Below are positions 19,125 through 28,168 of a DNA stretch of 64,000 nt, piece after piece. Position 1 is the stretch's first letter. Each line of letters begins with the position of its first letter. The notes below the pieces were generated by a model, which saw nothing but the letters and a program-made list of their open reading frames with translations, was not told the origin of the DNA and did no database searches. This DNA is from an uncultured Campylobacter sp. (GTDB lineage Bacteria > Campylobacterota > Campylobacteria > Campylobacterales > Campylobacteraceae): the NCBI RefSeq assembly GCF_944323605.1, contig NZ_CALUTC010000001.1:124001-188000 (forward strand), written 5' to 3'. The position numbers and the translations under genes are program-made.

Positions 19125-20462
19125 TTAGACAAAAATTTGATAAATCATAGTTATCAAAATTGCAAAAACAGCCACAAATCTAAGGCAAAACAGCCAAATT
19201 TTAAATACTTTTTTAGACATAAATTTAGAAAAAAGTTTATAAATTTTTTTCACATCAACAAAAAAACCAACAAAGATAGCGACTAGCAAACTTCCCAAAG
19301 GAAGCAAGATATTTGAGCTAAATTTATCTAAGATAGTAAAAAAATCATAAGAAAAAAAGCTAAAAAAGCTTGAAAAATCTTTATTTATAGACAAAATACA
19401 AGCACAAGATAAGGCAAAAACCAAAAAAGACAAGAAAAATAAGGCTTTTTTTCTAGAAAACTTATACTCATTGATAAGATAAAAGGTAAGTGGTTCTATC
19501 ATAGACACAGCAGAGCTAATGCCTGCTAAAAAAAGAGCTAAAAAGAAGTAAAAGGCTAAGAAATTTCCAAGATAGCCTAGATTATAAAACAAGCTCATTA
19601 AGGATATAAAGACAAGTGAAGAGCCTTGCTCATCTACTTTGACATCAAATTCAAAGATGAAGGTAAAAACTATAAGTCCCATTAAAAGAGATATTAAGAC
19701 ATTTAAAAAAACTACCACAAGTGAGCTAGTTATGAAATTTGTCTTTGAGTTTAAGGAAGCTGAGTAAGTTACTATGCAACCTATGCCAAGACATAGGGTA
19801 AAAAGTGCTAGACCCAAAGCATTTAAGGCTGAGCTAAAGCTTAGATTTTCTAACTTTGGATAAAAAAGATAAGAAAATGCCTGTGAAAAACCTTTTTCAA
19901 AGCTAAAACAATAAAATAGCAAACATAAAAGCATTATAAAAAGTGTTGGCATTAGGATTAAATTTAGCCTTTCAATGCCCTTTATTATGCCCTTTGAAAC
20001 TATAAAGATAGTAAGTAAAAAAGATATGATAAAAAACAAAAAAGATGAGTAAAGATCTGTGCTTATAAGATTTTGAAAATCTATTTTAGCCTCATATAAG
20101 CTGCTTGGAAGATAAAAAAGTGAGACCCACATATATCTTAAAGCCCAAGCCATAACCACAAGGTAAAAGGATAAAACAAAGATACCTGTAAGCATAGAAA
20201 GACCGGCAAAACGCCATTTTTTGCCATTTTTTACAGCTAAACTCTCATAAGCATTTGCTAAATCACTTCCACTTAACCTACCCATAGCAAGTTCAGCTAA
20301 AAAGAGAGCTAAACCTACAAAAATAGCAAAGAAAAGATAAAGCAAAACAAAGAAAAAGCCACCATTTTCGCCAACTAGGGTTGGAAATTTCCAAGCGTTT
20401 CCAAGCCCTATGGCTCCACCAGCTACTGATAAAACAAAACCTATCTTGCTAAAGGTATTCAA
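19125..20462 (-). CDS. Sodium-dependent SNF/NSS-family transporter (copy 1)
   Basis: This 445-residue polytopic membrane protein has about 11-12 helices. The first helix carries GLGNAWKFPTLVG, the sodium- and substrate-binding segment of neurotransmitter:sodium symporters of LeuT type. The substrate is probably an amino acid, which is inferred from the family. It is a tandem paralogue of the gene just upstream (8-base gap). Confidence 0.9.
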   Translation of the reverse strand: MNTFSKIGFVLSVAGGAIGLGNAWKFPTLVGENGGFFFVLLYLFFAIFVGLALFLAELAMGRLSGSDLANAYESLAVKNGKKWRFAGLSMLTGIFVLSFYLVVMAWALRYMWVSLFYLPSSLYEAKIDFQNLISTDLYSSFLFFIISFLLTIFIVSKGIIKGIERLNLILMPTLFIMLLCLLFYCFSFEKGFSQAFSYLFYPKLENLSFSSALNALGLALFTLCLGIGCIVTYSASLNSKTNFITSSLVVVFLNVLISLLMGLIVFTFIFEFDVKVDEQGSSLVFISLMSLFYNLGYLGNFLAFYFFLALFLAGISSAVSMIEPLTFYLINEYKFSRKKALFFLSFLVFALSCACILSINKDFSSFFSFFSYDFFTILDKFSSNILLPLGSLLVAIFVGFFVDVKKIYKLFSKFMSKKVFKIWLFCLRFVAVFAILITMIYQIFV

Positions 20463-20470
20463 CTTAAATC

Positions 20471-21898
20471 TCAGCTAAAAATAAATAAAGCTTTTAAATA
20501 AGCAAATATATAAGCAAAAAGCTGAGGATAAATTTGATTTATCACAACTATGATTATAGCAAGTGGGGATATGTATCTTAAAAAGAAATACCAAAGAGAA
20601 AAGAAAAAGTCATTCATATATGGAGAAAATAAAATTTTAAGCCCCTCTTTTTTCATAATAAAGCCTACAAAGATAGCCGCACAAAAGCCACCTATTGGCA
20701 TTATGATATTTAATGAGAGATAATCAAGTATATCAAAAACGCTTTTAGTCCCAAAAAAGATTAAAGAGCTATTTGTAAAACTCATAAAGGATAAGATACA
20801 TAGCACTCCAAGTATAAAAACAACTATAGCTATATAAGCAAGTGCCTTTTTTCTAGTAAAATTATAAGTGTTTATAAGATAAAGTGCAAAAGGCTCTATC
20901 ATAGACACAGCTGATGTGATACCAGCAAAGAAAAGTGAGATAAAAAAGCATACGGCTAGGACATTACCAAAGCTGCCGAGATTAGAAAAAAGTGTGGTTA
21001 AAGAAACAAAGATAAGTCCGGGTCCTTGAGAAACCTCGCCTCCAAATTCAAAAACATAGGTAAATACCACAAAGCCCATCATAATGCCTATGAGGATGTT
21101 TATGAAAATTATTACTAAGCTTGCCTGTATGAAATTTGTTTTATCTGGTAAGGAGGCTGAATATGTTATTATCGTGCCAACTCCTAAGGATAAGGAAAAA
21201 AAGGCTAGTCCAAGTGCAGAAAGCACTGAATTTTCATTTATCTTACCAAATACAGCTTCAAAAAAGCCAAGCTCTTTTATGGTGCTTAACTCAGGAAAGA
21301 TTAAGAAATGATAAGCCTTTTCAAAGCCAGAAAAAGACATAGAATAAAGTAGCATAAATAAAAGCAAGATGAAAAGTATGGGCATTAGCCAGACATTTAG
21401 CCTTTCTATGCCGTTTTTAATGCCCTTTGAAACTATGTAAAACATAAGTATAAAAACAAAGAGAAAGCAAAAAAACTGCGATGTAAAATCATTGCTCATA
21501 AAATTTGCAAAAAGAGCTTTGCTATCTTGTATATTATTTGGTAAATTAGAAAAAGAAATCAAGGTGTATTTTACTATCCAGCCTATAACCAGACTATAAA
21601 ACGAAACGATTAAGATAGCTCCTATCATAGAAAAACCAGCAAAGCCCCAAAGATTTTTGTAATTTGGTGCTAATGTTTTATAAGCATTTACCGGATCTTT
21701 CTCGCTTAGCTTTCCTATGCTAAGCTCAGCTAAAAAGATAACAAGTCCTACTATAAGAGTTAAGAGAAGATATAAAAGTATAAAGCCTATACCACCATTT
21801 TGCCCCACCATAGTAGGAAATTTCCACGCATTACCAAGTCCCACAGCAGATCCAGCCACTGCTAATACAAAACCTATTTTGGAAAATTTAGAACTCAA
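20471..21898 (-). CDS. Sodium-dependent SNF/NSS-family transporter (copy 2)
   Basis: At 475 residues it is about 30 residues longer than its tandem partner; the extra length is in a loop and at the C-terminus. It carries the same helix-1 motif GLGNAWKFPTMVG and the TSAVSMIEP motif late in the protein. Both copies seem intact. They may have separate substrates or form a pair. In C. jejuni two such genes also sit beside pycB, from memory. Confidence 0.9.
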   Translation of the reverse strand: MSSKFSKIGFVLAVAGSAVGLGNAWKFPTMVGQNGGIGFILLYLLLTLIVGLVIFLAELSIGKLSEKDPVNAYKTLAPNYKNLWGFAGFSMIGAILIVSFYSLVIGWIVKYTLISFSNLPNNIQDSKALFANFMSNDFTSQFFCFLFVFILMFYIVSKGIKNGIERLNVWLMPILFILLLFMLLYSMSFSGFEKAYHFLIFPELSTIKELGFFEAVFGKINENSVLSALGLAFFSLSLGVGTIITYSASLPDKTNFIQASLVIIFINILIGIMMGFVVFTYVFEFGGEVSQGPGLIFVSLTTLFSNLGSFGNVLAVCFFISLFFAGITSAVSMIEPFALYLINTYNFTRKKALAYIAIVVFILGVLCILSFMSFTNSSLIFFGTKSVFDILDYLSLNIIMPIGGFCAAIFVGFIMKKEGLKILFSPYMNDFFFSLWYFFLRYISPLAIIIVVINQIYPQLFAYIFAYLKALFIFS

Positions 21899-22003
21899 CT
21901 TTGACCTTATTTTAAAATTTTTAAATCATTTAAGCAGAATATATATTTATTTTTTCTTAAAAACTGTGTTAATAAATAAAATTTTGACCTAGTTTTTTCT
22001 TTT

Positions 22004-22972
22004 TTAAACATTATAAATACCGCTTTTGTATTCGCTTAAATTCTTTTCTATATAGCTTATCGTAAGTGCTAATCCCTCATCAATGCTTATCTTACTGCTC
22101 CAAGATGTTTTTGCTTTAAGTTTAGAGCTATCTCCTAATAGTCTGGTAACTTCGCTATTTTTAGGACGCAGTCTTTGCTTGTCTGTGATAATTTTTACCT
22201 CTTTGTTTGTAAGTTTTAAAACTTTATCAAGGACTTCTTGCATAGAGTATTCTACCCCACTTGCTATATTAAAAACTTCTCCAAAGTTATTTAAATTTAA
22301 AAGAGAGATAAAGCCCTCGCAGGTATCAAGCACAAAATTTAAATCCCTTTTTGGACTTAAATCGCCAAGTTTTATTTCTTTTTGACCGCTTAAAATTTGA
22401 GTTATTATGCTTGGAATTATAGCTCTTGCACTTTGCCTTGGACCGTAAGCATTAAATGGTCTTGCTACTATCACAGGTAAATCAAAGGAATTATAATAGC
22501 TAAGAGCCATCATATCAGCAGAAATTTTACTAGCAGAATACGGGCTTTGAGGTTGTAGCGGGTGTTTTTCATCTATTGGTGTGTATATGGCAGAGCCATA
22601 AACCTCGCTGGTTGAGGTATGTATAAATTTAGAAACACCTTCATTTTTAGCCGCTTCAAGCATATTTAAAGTGCCTTGTATGTTTGTATCAACATAACTT
22701 TGTGGTGCTATATAAGAGTATGGTATGGCTATTAAAGCCCCTAAATGAAATACTACGTCTATATCTTTTACAAGTTTAGCACAAAAAAAACTGTCTCTTA
22801 AATCACCGCTTATTAGCTTTATATCTTTTAAAAATTCACTTTTTTCAAGATGTCCCCAAAAGTTAAAAGAATTATATTGGCTTAAGGCTCTTACGCAAAA
22901 ACCTTTCTTTACCAAGCTTTCACAAAGATGAGAGCCGATAAATCCATCTGCTCCTGTAACTAAAATTTTCAC
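22004..22972 (-). CDS. legB: Nucleotide-sugar 4,6-dehydratase/epimerase, LegB-like
   Basis: This is an extended short-chain dehydrogenase of 322 residues. It has the NAD motif TGADGFIGSH at the N-terminus, the active-site block TSTSEVYG and the catalytic YSASK. It closely resembles what I recall of C. jejuni LegB, which starts legionaminic acid synthesis from a GDP-linked glucosamine. The rest of the pathway is 13-19 kb away on the other strand, beyond the accessory locus. The gene ends a GNAT-pseI-maf-legB operon and abuts maf directly. Confidence 0.8.
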   Translation of the reverse strand: MKILVTGADGFIGSHLCESLVKKGFCVRALSQYNSFNFWGHLEKSEFLKDIKLISGDLRDSFFCAKLVKDIDVVFHLGALIAIPYSYIAPQSYVDTNIQGTLNMLEAAKNEGVSKFIHTSTSEVYGSAIYTPIDEKHPLQPQSPYSASKISADMMALSYYNSFDLPVIVARPFNAYGPRQSARAIIPSIITQILSGQKEIKLGDLSPKRDLNFVLDTCEGFISLLNLNNFGEVFNIASGVEYSMQEVLDKVLKLTNKEVKIITDKQRLRPKNSEVTRLLGDSSKLKAKTSWSSKISIDEGLALTISYIEKNLSEYKSGIYNV

Positions 22973-24870
22973 TATTTTATCCTTTTTATGTATTTTGCAA
23001 AATCTTTTTCTAAGATATTTTTAAAAGTATCAAAAGCTTTGTTTATCTCATTTTCATATATTTTTGTATTAGCTTGTATAAAGATAAAATATGCACTAAG
23101 CTCATTTAACAAGGCATTCATTTTAACAACAAGATCCTTTTCATCTTTTGTAACTAGGACTACAATTTTGCTTAGATTCATATTAAACTGCGTAATCACA
23201 GGATATATAAGTTCGTAAAATGTATCTAAATTATTTTCATCTTCTAAAAAAATTTTAGCATTTTCAGCCTTTATCAACAAGGTTTGTAGCTTTGTTTTTA
23301 TATCTTTACTATCTTTGCCATCAAGTATCGTTTGCATACCAAGTTGTAGTTCTTGTATATTTTTATTTAAAAAGTCTGTGTATATTTTAAAATCTTTTTT
23401 TATCTTAGAAAGTTTATAAAAAATTTTAAGCTTATATTCGCTTTGTTTTTCTTTTTTGCTTCTTTCTAGAGGCACGTCTTTTTTATCTTTTGTGCAAAAA
23501 AGCTCTAATGCCTTTTTAAAAGGCATTTCTTCACAAAAATTTATCTTTGCACCACCTTGAGTTGCATTTATAACTCTAGCTTTAGTGCTTCTTAAAAAGA
23601 TTTCTAAATTTTCTTTAAACATTAGCCAAGTTTTATGGCTTTTTACAAAACCATTTCCGCCGTAAGCCGGAATTTCTATGTGTTCGTATATAGTGCTTTC
23701 AAAATTAGAACCGTTTTGATAGTCTTTTGGGTGAGAAGCACCGCTTTCATCGTAGGCTAAATCTTGACCTATGATTATGATATTTTTAAAACCTAGCCTA
23801 AAAGAAGCCGTATTAAAGGCTAAAACTGCAACATTGCTTTCATTTATCACATAGCCAAAGGCTCTTGGAGTGAGACGAACAGACAAATGGAGAGATTTTG
23901 CCATTATTATAAATTTTTTATTTTTTTGTTTTAAATATTTTATGGCATTTTTATGCACCACAGCATCTACTATAAAGATAGTATCTTTATCATCTTTAAA
24001 ATCGTGATTAAAAAATTCAGCCGTAAGCTCTTCTCTTTCAAGCATAAAAACATAATCAGGCACTATATTATTTCTCATAAGTATGCTATAAGCAGAATCA
24101 GCACAAAATATAACAGCCTTTTTTTCATACTCTTTTAACAAAGGAAGCTGTTTGCTAAGAGAGGGTCCCGTTGATACTATTATAGCTGTATCATTTTGAA
24201 ATTTTCTTTTTTTAATCAATTCTAAAACTGTGAAATTCTCGCACATATCATTTAGATTATAAAGATACTGTGAGGTTCCTTTTAAAGCGTCTATTGGGTC
24301 ATTTCCCCTAACTTTTGCTTGATATGAAAAACCTTCTATCATAGCTTTATTTACTCTTATAATCTCATCTTCAAATTTAGAGTAATAATCGCTGTGAAGC
24401 TCTAAATGATAAATCCTAGAAGTATATAGCAAGGCATTTATGCCACATAAATTTATAAAATCATAATTTTCGTAAAATTTAGAAGCCATGAGTATGATTT
24501 TTTGGGCTTTAAGTTCATTTGAAAAGTCTATGTTGCTAAACACAGTAAATAAAAGTTCTAGGTCGTTTTCAAAGATCACTATGTGATTTAATCTCTGATT
24601 TTGTGCTAAAGTTTTATATAAAATTCCATTTCCAAAACCATAATAATAAAGCACAGGATAGTTTATATACTTTTCATTATAAAGTTTTAGCAAATTTTCA
24701 AGCTCTTTCAAAGCATTTTGATACACCAAATGCCCCCCCCCGTTTTGTAAATTTATGTCTATATTATTTATGCCAAGTATTATTTTATAGGGACTTTGTT
24801 TTATATTTATTAGCTCTTGTTTTAATCTTTTATCACTTAAATTCTCTAAATTTTTTTCAAAAATATTCAT
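22972..24870 (-). CDS. Motility accessory factor (Maf/PseE-like), poly-G phase-variable candidate
   Basis: This 632-residue protein carries the conserved central Maf (DUF115) domain with STGPSLSKQLPLL and PDYVFMLERE. Maf proteins are thought to transfer nonulosonic acids (pseudaminic or legionaminic) to flagellin, and Campylobacter strains carry several. Near the N-terminus the glycine run in NGGGHLV is encoded by nine consecutive G's (see 24733-24741). The frame is currently open, so the gene is ON here. It overlaps pseI by 4 bases. Confidence 0.88.
   Translation of the reverse strand: MNIFEKNLENLSDKRLKQELINIKQSPYKIILGINNIDINLQNGGGHLVYQNALKELENLLKLYNEKYINYPVLYYYGFGNGILYKTLAQNQRLNHIVIFENDLELLFTVFSNIDFSNELKAQKIILMASKFYENYDFINLCGINALLYTSRIYHLELHSDYYSKFEDEIIRVNKAMIEGFSYQAKVRGNDPIDALKGTSQYLYNLNDMCENFTVLELIKKRKFQNDTAIIVSTGPSLSKQLPLLKEYEKKAVIFCADSAYSILMRNNIVPDYVFMLEREELTAEFFNHDFKDDKDTIFIVDAVVHKNAIKYLKQKNKKFIIMAKSLHLSVRLTPRAFGYVINESNVAVLAFNTASFRLGFKNIIIIGQDLAYDESGASHPKDYQNGSNFESTIYEHIEIPAYGGNGFVKSHKTWLMFKENLEIFLRSTKARVINATQGGAKINFCEEMPFKKALELFCTKDKKDVPLERSKKEKQSEYKLKIFYKLSKIKKDFKIYTDFLNKNIQELQLGMQTILDGKDSKDIKTKLQTLLIKAENAKIFLEDENNLDTFYELIYPVITQFNMNLSKIVVLVTKDEKDLVVKMNALLNELSAYFIFIQANTKIYENEINKAFDTFKNILEKDFAKYIKRIK
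24733..24741 (-). repeat. G9 homopolymer tract inside maf
   Basis: Nine G's on the coding (minus) strand, appearing as C9 on the plus strand, read as GGG GGG GGG in the maf frame. Poly-G tracts of 8 or more are the classic slipped-strand contingency sites of Campylobacter, including maf genes. Loss or gain of one G would end translation early. Confidence 0.9.
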
Positions 24871-25895
24871 AAATCTCCTTCATTTAAGGCATCTGCGAAT
24901 TTTATATCTCTTTTTGCTTTTTTTCCTAATAAGTCTTTGTAAAATTTTGGGTGCAAACCAAAATTTGGTCTGATTGATTTGATGTTACTTTCTGTAAATA
25001 TTTCTCCTTTTTTTATGTCAGCACTAGCATACAAACTTCTTGCAAATACTCTGTTTTTTAAGCCCTTTTCATCAAGTTCTAAGCTAGGTTTTCCAAGGGC
25101 TTCTTCTGTTTTTCTTATATCCTCACATAAGCTTTTAAATTCATTAAAATCAAGTGAAAAGGCACTGTCCTCGCTTTTTATGCTTTTATCAAGGCAAAAA
25201 TGTTTTTCTACAACCCTCGCACCAAGCGATACTGCTATGATACTTGAGAGATTATCTAAGCTATGATCGCTTAAGCCAACTATACAGTTAAATTCTTTTT
25301 TTAAAAGATTGATAGAGCTTAGATTCATATCTTTTGTATCGGCTGGATAGCTTGAAGTGCATTTTAGAAGTATTAGATTTTCATTTTCTTCCTCTTTGCA
25401 AATTTCACAAATTCTTTTTAACTCCTCTTTTGTAGCTATTCCTGTCGATACTAAAACAGGTTTTTTTTCTCTTATTACAAGTCTTGCGAAATTTTCATCA
25501 TTTGCTTCAAAGGAAGCTATTTTATAAGCTGGTGGGTCAAATCGTTTTAAAAATTCTAAGTCATCTTTACAAAAAGGACTTGAAAAGCATATAATACCGG
25601 CATCTTGTGCTGCTTCAAATATCTGTGAATGCCATTCATATGGTGTTTTTGCATTATCATAAAGTTCAAAAAAGCTTTTTTTATCCCAAAGACCACCTTT
25701 TATTATAAAATCATCTTTTTTTGAATCAAGTGTAAGGCTGTGTGGCGTGTATGTTTGAATTTTTATCGCATCAGCTCCAGCCTCCTTAGCCGCTCTAACG
25801 CTTTGCAAGGCTATATCTAAGTTTTGTGCGTGATTTGCTGAAAGTTCAGCTACTATAAATACTTTTTTATTTAAATCAAAATTTCTTATATGCAT
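24867..25895 (-). CDS. pseI: Pseudaminic acid synthase
   Basis: PseI condenses a 6-deoxy-AltdiNAc sugar with phosphoenolpyruvate to make pseudaminic acid, the main flagellin glycan of Campylobacter. The 342-residue protein has the NeuB barrel (ELSANHAQ, KIQTYTPHSL, SSPFCKDDLEFL, STGIAT, GLSDHS, EKHFCLDKS). A C-terminal antifreeze-like SAF domain follows (ASADIKKGE). It matches the PseI sequence I remember rather than the NeuB/LegI type. Other pse genes are not in the window. Confidence 0.93.
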   Translation of the reverse strand: MHIRNFDLNKKVFIVAELSANHAQNLDIALQSVRAAKEAGADAIKIQTYTPHSLTLDSKKDDFIIKGGLWDKKSFFELYDNAKTPYEWHSQIFEAAQDAGIICFSSPFCKDDLEFLKRFDPPAYKIASFEANDENFARLVIREKKPVLVSTGIATKEELKRICEICKEEENENLILLKCTSSYPADTKDMNLSSINLLKKEFNCIVGLSDHSLDNLSSIIAVSLGARVVEKHFCLDKSIKSEDSAFSLDFNEFKSLCEDIRKTEEALGKPSLELDEKGLKNRVFARSLYASADIKKGEIFTESNIKSIRPNFGLHPKFYKDLLGKKAKRDIKFADALNEGDL

Positions 25896-25911
25896 AAAAA
25901 ACCCTTAATAT

Positions 25912-26391
25912 TCATAAAATTTTACTTAAAGCCTTTAAATCCATTTCATTTATGATAAAGCTTTCATAATCTTTTTTCATAGGAATTAAATTTATGGTAT
26001 CTGTGTAAAATTTAAGTCCTTTTTTATTGTTTATATCACAGAAAAAGCTTAAATTTATAGCATTGTTTCTTAAGCATTCATCTACCAAGCCTTTAAATAA
26101 AGCTTTTCCAAACCCTTTTTTTCTATAATTTTTGTCTATGTAAAAAACTTCCAAATTTACCCCCTTTTTACCTGCGAAAGATATAAAAGAAAAGTAATAA
26201 ATAGCTAATCCAACTACTTTTTTTCCATAGTCTAAAACTAGAGCATTAGCAAAGTTTTCATTAAAAATATTTTTTATCAAATCTTCTTTAGAACAGGTAA
26301 AAAATTCTAGCACATTATCGTGCCTTGCTAAATCTTGCATCATATTAAAAATGGCATCTATATCTTTTATATCGGCTTTTCTTACAAGCAT
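25912..26391 (-). CDS. GNAT-family N-acetyltransferase
   Basis: This 159-residue protein has the acetyl-CoA binding pattern in YRKKGFGKALF and a GKKVVGLAIYYFSF strand typical of diamine/spermidine-type GNATs. It heads the operon with pseI, so it might modify a flagellar sugar, but the sequence does not look like PseH. Substrate unassigned. Confidence 0.8.
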   Translation of the reverse strand: MLVRKADIKDIDAIFNMMQDLARHDNVLEFFTCSKEDLIKNIFNENFANALVLDYGKKVVGLAIYYFSFISFAGKKGVNLEVFYIDKNYRKKGFGKALFKGLVDECLRNNAINLSFFCDINNKKGLKFYTDTINLIPMKKDYESFIINEMDLKALSKIL

Positions 26392-26413
26392 TTAAATCCT
26401 TTTATATTCAAAA

Positions 26414-26419
26414 ATTATA
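26414..26419 (-). promoter_or_regulatory. Sigma-70 -10 box for the GNAT-pseI-maf-legB operon
   Basis: Reads TATAAT on the minus strand, about 23 bases before the GNAT start, with an AAAAGGA ribosome site close to the start. It faces away from the sigma-54 promoter at 26500, so the two transcription units diverge here. Confidence 0.55.
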
Positions 26420-26499
26420 TCTTTTTTGTTTTAAATTTTCTAAAGTTTTAAGCAATTTTTTAATGTTTTTTTGCATATAGAAATTTGCTTTAATTTTTA

Positions 26500-26513
26500 G
26501 GAATACTTTTTGC
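26500..26513 (+). promoter_or_regulatory. Sigma-54 type promoter (GG-N10-GC), unit 0
   Basis: GGAATACTTTTTGC followed by TT matches the -24/-12 pattern of RpoN promoters, and in particular the Campylobacter form GGAA..TTTTTGCTT. It is repeated almost base for base at 28092. In Campylobacter sigma-54 chiefly serves flagellar genes through FlgSR. Confidence 0.7.
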
Positions 26514-26540
26514 TTATATTTAGAAAATTTTAAAAAGTAT

Positions 26541-26561
26541 TTTAAACAAAATATGTTTAAA
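26541..26561 (+). promoter_or_regulatory. Leader inverted repeat TTTAAACA-N5-TGTTTAAA, unit 0
   Basis: Perfect 8-bp inverted repeat with a 5-base spacer, directly before the AAGGAG ribosome site. The same element occurs before unit 1 at 28133-28153. It may be an mRNA hairpin shielding or protecting the ribosome site, or an operator. Confidence 0.45.
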
Positions 26562-26574
26562 AAAGGAGAATACT

Positions 26575-27504
26575 ATTAATGCCATAAGCAACAACAATAT
26601 AAATTATTTTACAAATACAGCTTCTAAACAAAATTTTAATTCTAAAAGTTTTGATGATGAGTTAAATGAAAGTATAAATTTTGTAAAAAAGACAGATAGC
26701 AAATATGAAATGCTTGTAGAACGAGAAGATATGAAAATAACAAAGTATGAAGATGGAACTATAGTTTATAAACCAGATATTGATAGAGGTTCTTATTTCT
26801 CTGATATGCTTGATAAAAATAACATTTATAAAAAAGTCAATGATTTAGAATTTAGATCAGCTTTTGATACTCTTTTAAACGAAGCTAAGTCAATTTTAAA
26901 CTTTGTTATAGAGCAACAAGGAAGCGATAGTGATCTTTCTTGGAATTTGCAAATGAATTATTCATCTTTAGAAATTTCGGTTGATTATGCTAATTCCCAA
27001 TTAGACAAGATAAAACAAATGCTAGATGAAAAAGACTATTCTCTAAATGAAAATGGTGAGCCAAAAATTATAGATGAGATAAATAATTTTTTTAATTTTG
27101 GCTACTGGGACGAGTTTGCTTCATTCTTTAATTATGTAAAAGACAAAGTAGGTGGTCTTGATGAAAACAAAATTTTAGATAATCTTCTTATACTTAGAAA
27201 TTTTCAAAATAAAGGTAATAGCAGTATAGAATTTGCAGATGGAACAAGCACAGAAATAATACACAAAAAAGAAGGTGGCATTATATTTAAGGTAAATGGA
27301 AAAGAACTTGATTTAAGCAAAGAATCACAAGAACTTGAAAACACAAAATTTAACACTCTTTTTTCTATCTTTAACACTAGAGAAAAAGAAGAAAATTTAA
27401 AAGAAAGAATTAATTTAAATTTAGAAGAAAAATTTAAAAATACCAGTTTAAATACACAGCAAAGCCTTTTAAGTGAGCTTATACAAAAAAAAATTATGAA
27501 GTAG
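26575..27504 (+). CDS. Helical partner protein A (SPLSELL family), start codon abnormal
   Basis: The frame is open from well upstream of its first ATG (26710). A good ribosome site at 26563-26568 points to a start near 26575, but the in-frame codon there is ATT, and the nearby ATG (26579) is out of frame and stops after two codons. Read from 26575 the protein has 309 residues. It has an Asn/Ser-rich N-terminus (AISNNNINYFTN), a largely helical acidic middle, KFNTLFSIFNTREKEE near the end and a C-terminal NTQQSLLSELI. It has four relatives downstream. No signal peptide, membrane segment or known domain. Either a rare ATT start or a damaged gene; function unknown. Confidence 0.6.
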   Translation: MNAISNNNINYFTNTASKQNFNSKSFDDELNESINFVKKTDSKYEMLVEREDMKITKYEDGTIVYKPDIDRGSYFSDMLDKNNIYKKVNDLEFRSAFDTLLNEAKSILNFVIEQQGSDSDLSWNLQMNYSSLEISVDYANSQLDKIKQMLDEKDYSLNENGEPKIIDEINNFFNFGYWDEFASFFNYVKDKVGGLDENKILDNLLILRNFQNKGNSSIEFADGTSTEIIHKKEGGIIFKVNGKELDLSKESQELENTKFNTLFSIFNTREKEENLKERINLNLEEKFKNTSLNTQQSLLSELIQKKIMK

Positions 27505-27519
27505 ATTAAGAGTATTGCT

Positions 27520-28092
27520 ATGAGGTTTGCTTTTGTGTCTTTGCTATTTTTGCTTTCATTTTCAAAAGCTGAATTTGTTTTAAAATCAATACAAGAGCTT
27601 AGAAATGAAGCAACCGTAAGGCAAAACTACGAAGAATCTTGCGGAGCTGCTTCTATGGCAAATTTACTTAATTTATTTTCTTTTAAGCTTTTTAAGGAAC
27701 AAGATATTTTAGATTTATTAAACCACAAAACAGATATGCTATCTTTTTTCGAGCTAAAAGACCTTGCTATAAAAATGGAATATGAAAGCGAGGCTTATAA
27801 ACTAAGTAGAGATGAGTTTTCAAATCTTAGTATGCCAGCCATAGTAAAGGTTCAAAAAGATCCTAGATTTCCTCATTTTATAGTAGTAATACCAATAAAA
27901 GGTGATTTTATCAGGATAATAGACCCAAATTTTGGTTCTTATATAAGCTCTAAAGATGAATTTTACTCCATTTGGGATATAGATAAACAAGGTGGATACG
28001 TTCTTATAGTCTTGCCAAAGGATATGAATTTTTTATCTATTAAAAATGAGATCTTTTTTAAAGATTATCATTCAGATAAAACTAAATTCTAG
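27520..28092 (+). CDS. Sec-exported stand-alone C39 (double-glycine) peptidase
   Basis: Residues 1-17 form a signal peptide (FAFVSLLFLLSFSKA), so the enzyme should be periplasmic. The rest (190 residues in all) is a papain-like C39 domain with Gln35, Cys41 (ESCGAAS), His119 (PHFIVV) and Asp135 (IIDPNFG). C39 domains normally sit at the N-terminus of bacteriocin ABC exporters and cut leaders after GG. Here there is no transporter domain. The best-known free-standing C39 case is FapD of functional-amyloid systems. The four GG-leader precursors downstream are its obvious substrates. It lies 15 bases after partner gene A. Confidence 0.88.
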   Translation: MRFAFVSLLFLLSFSKAEFVLKSIQELRNEATVRQNYEESCGAASMANLLNLFSFKLFKEQDILDLLNHKTDMLSFFELKDLAIKMEYESEAYKLSRDEFSNLSMPAIVKVQKDPRFPHFIVVIPIKGDFIRIIDPNFGSYISSKDEFYSIWDIDKQGGYVLIVLPKDMNFLSIKNEIFFKDYHSDKTKF

Positions 28093-28105
28093 GAATACTT
28101 TTTGC
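28092..28105 (+). promoter_or_regulatory. Sigma-54 type promoter, unit 1
   Basis: GGAATACTTTTTGC with following TT, identical over the core to the unit 0 promoter. It begins on the last base of the C39 peptidase stop codon and lies 63 bases before the GG precursor start. Confidence 0.7.
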
Positions 28106-28132
28106 TTGTATTTAGAAAAATTTACAAAGTCT

Positions 28133-28153
28133 TTTAAACAAACTATGTTTAAA
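28133..28153 (+). promoter_or_regulatory. Leader inverted repeat TTTAAACA-N5-TGTTTAAA, unit 1
   Basis: Second copy of the 8-bp inverted repeat seen at 26541. The arms are identical and only the spacer differs (AACTA against AAATA). It ends 4 bases before the AAAGGAG ribosome site of the first GG precursor. Confidence 0.45.
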
Positions 28154-28168
28154 AAAAGGAGAATAAAT

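Noticed and set aside
25912-26391. GNAT gene as PseH
   Set aside because: Its position next to pseI is suggestive, but the sequence resembles diamine/spermidine-type acetyltransferases rather than the PseH I remember.
28046-28168. Upstream in-frame ATG giving a longer GG precursor 1
   Set aside because: It lies inside the C39 gene in another frame, has no ribosome site, and would hide the signal peptide that all paralogues share.
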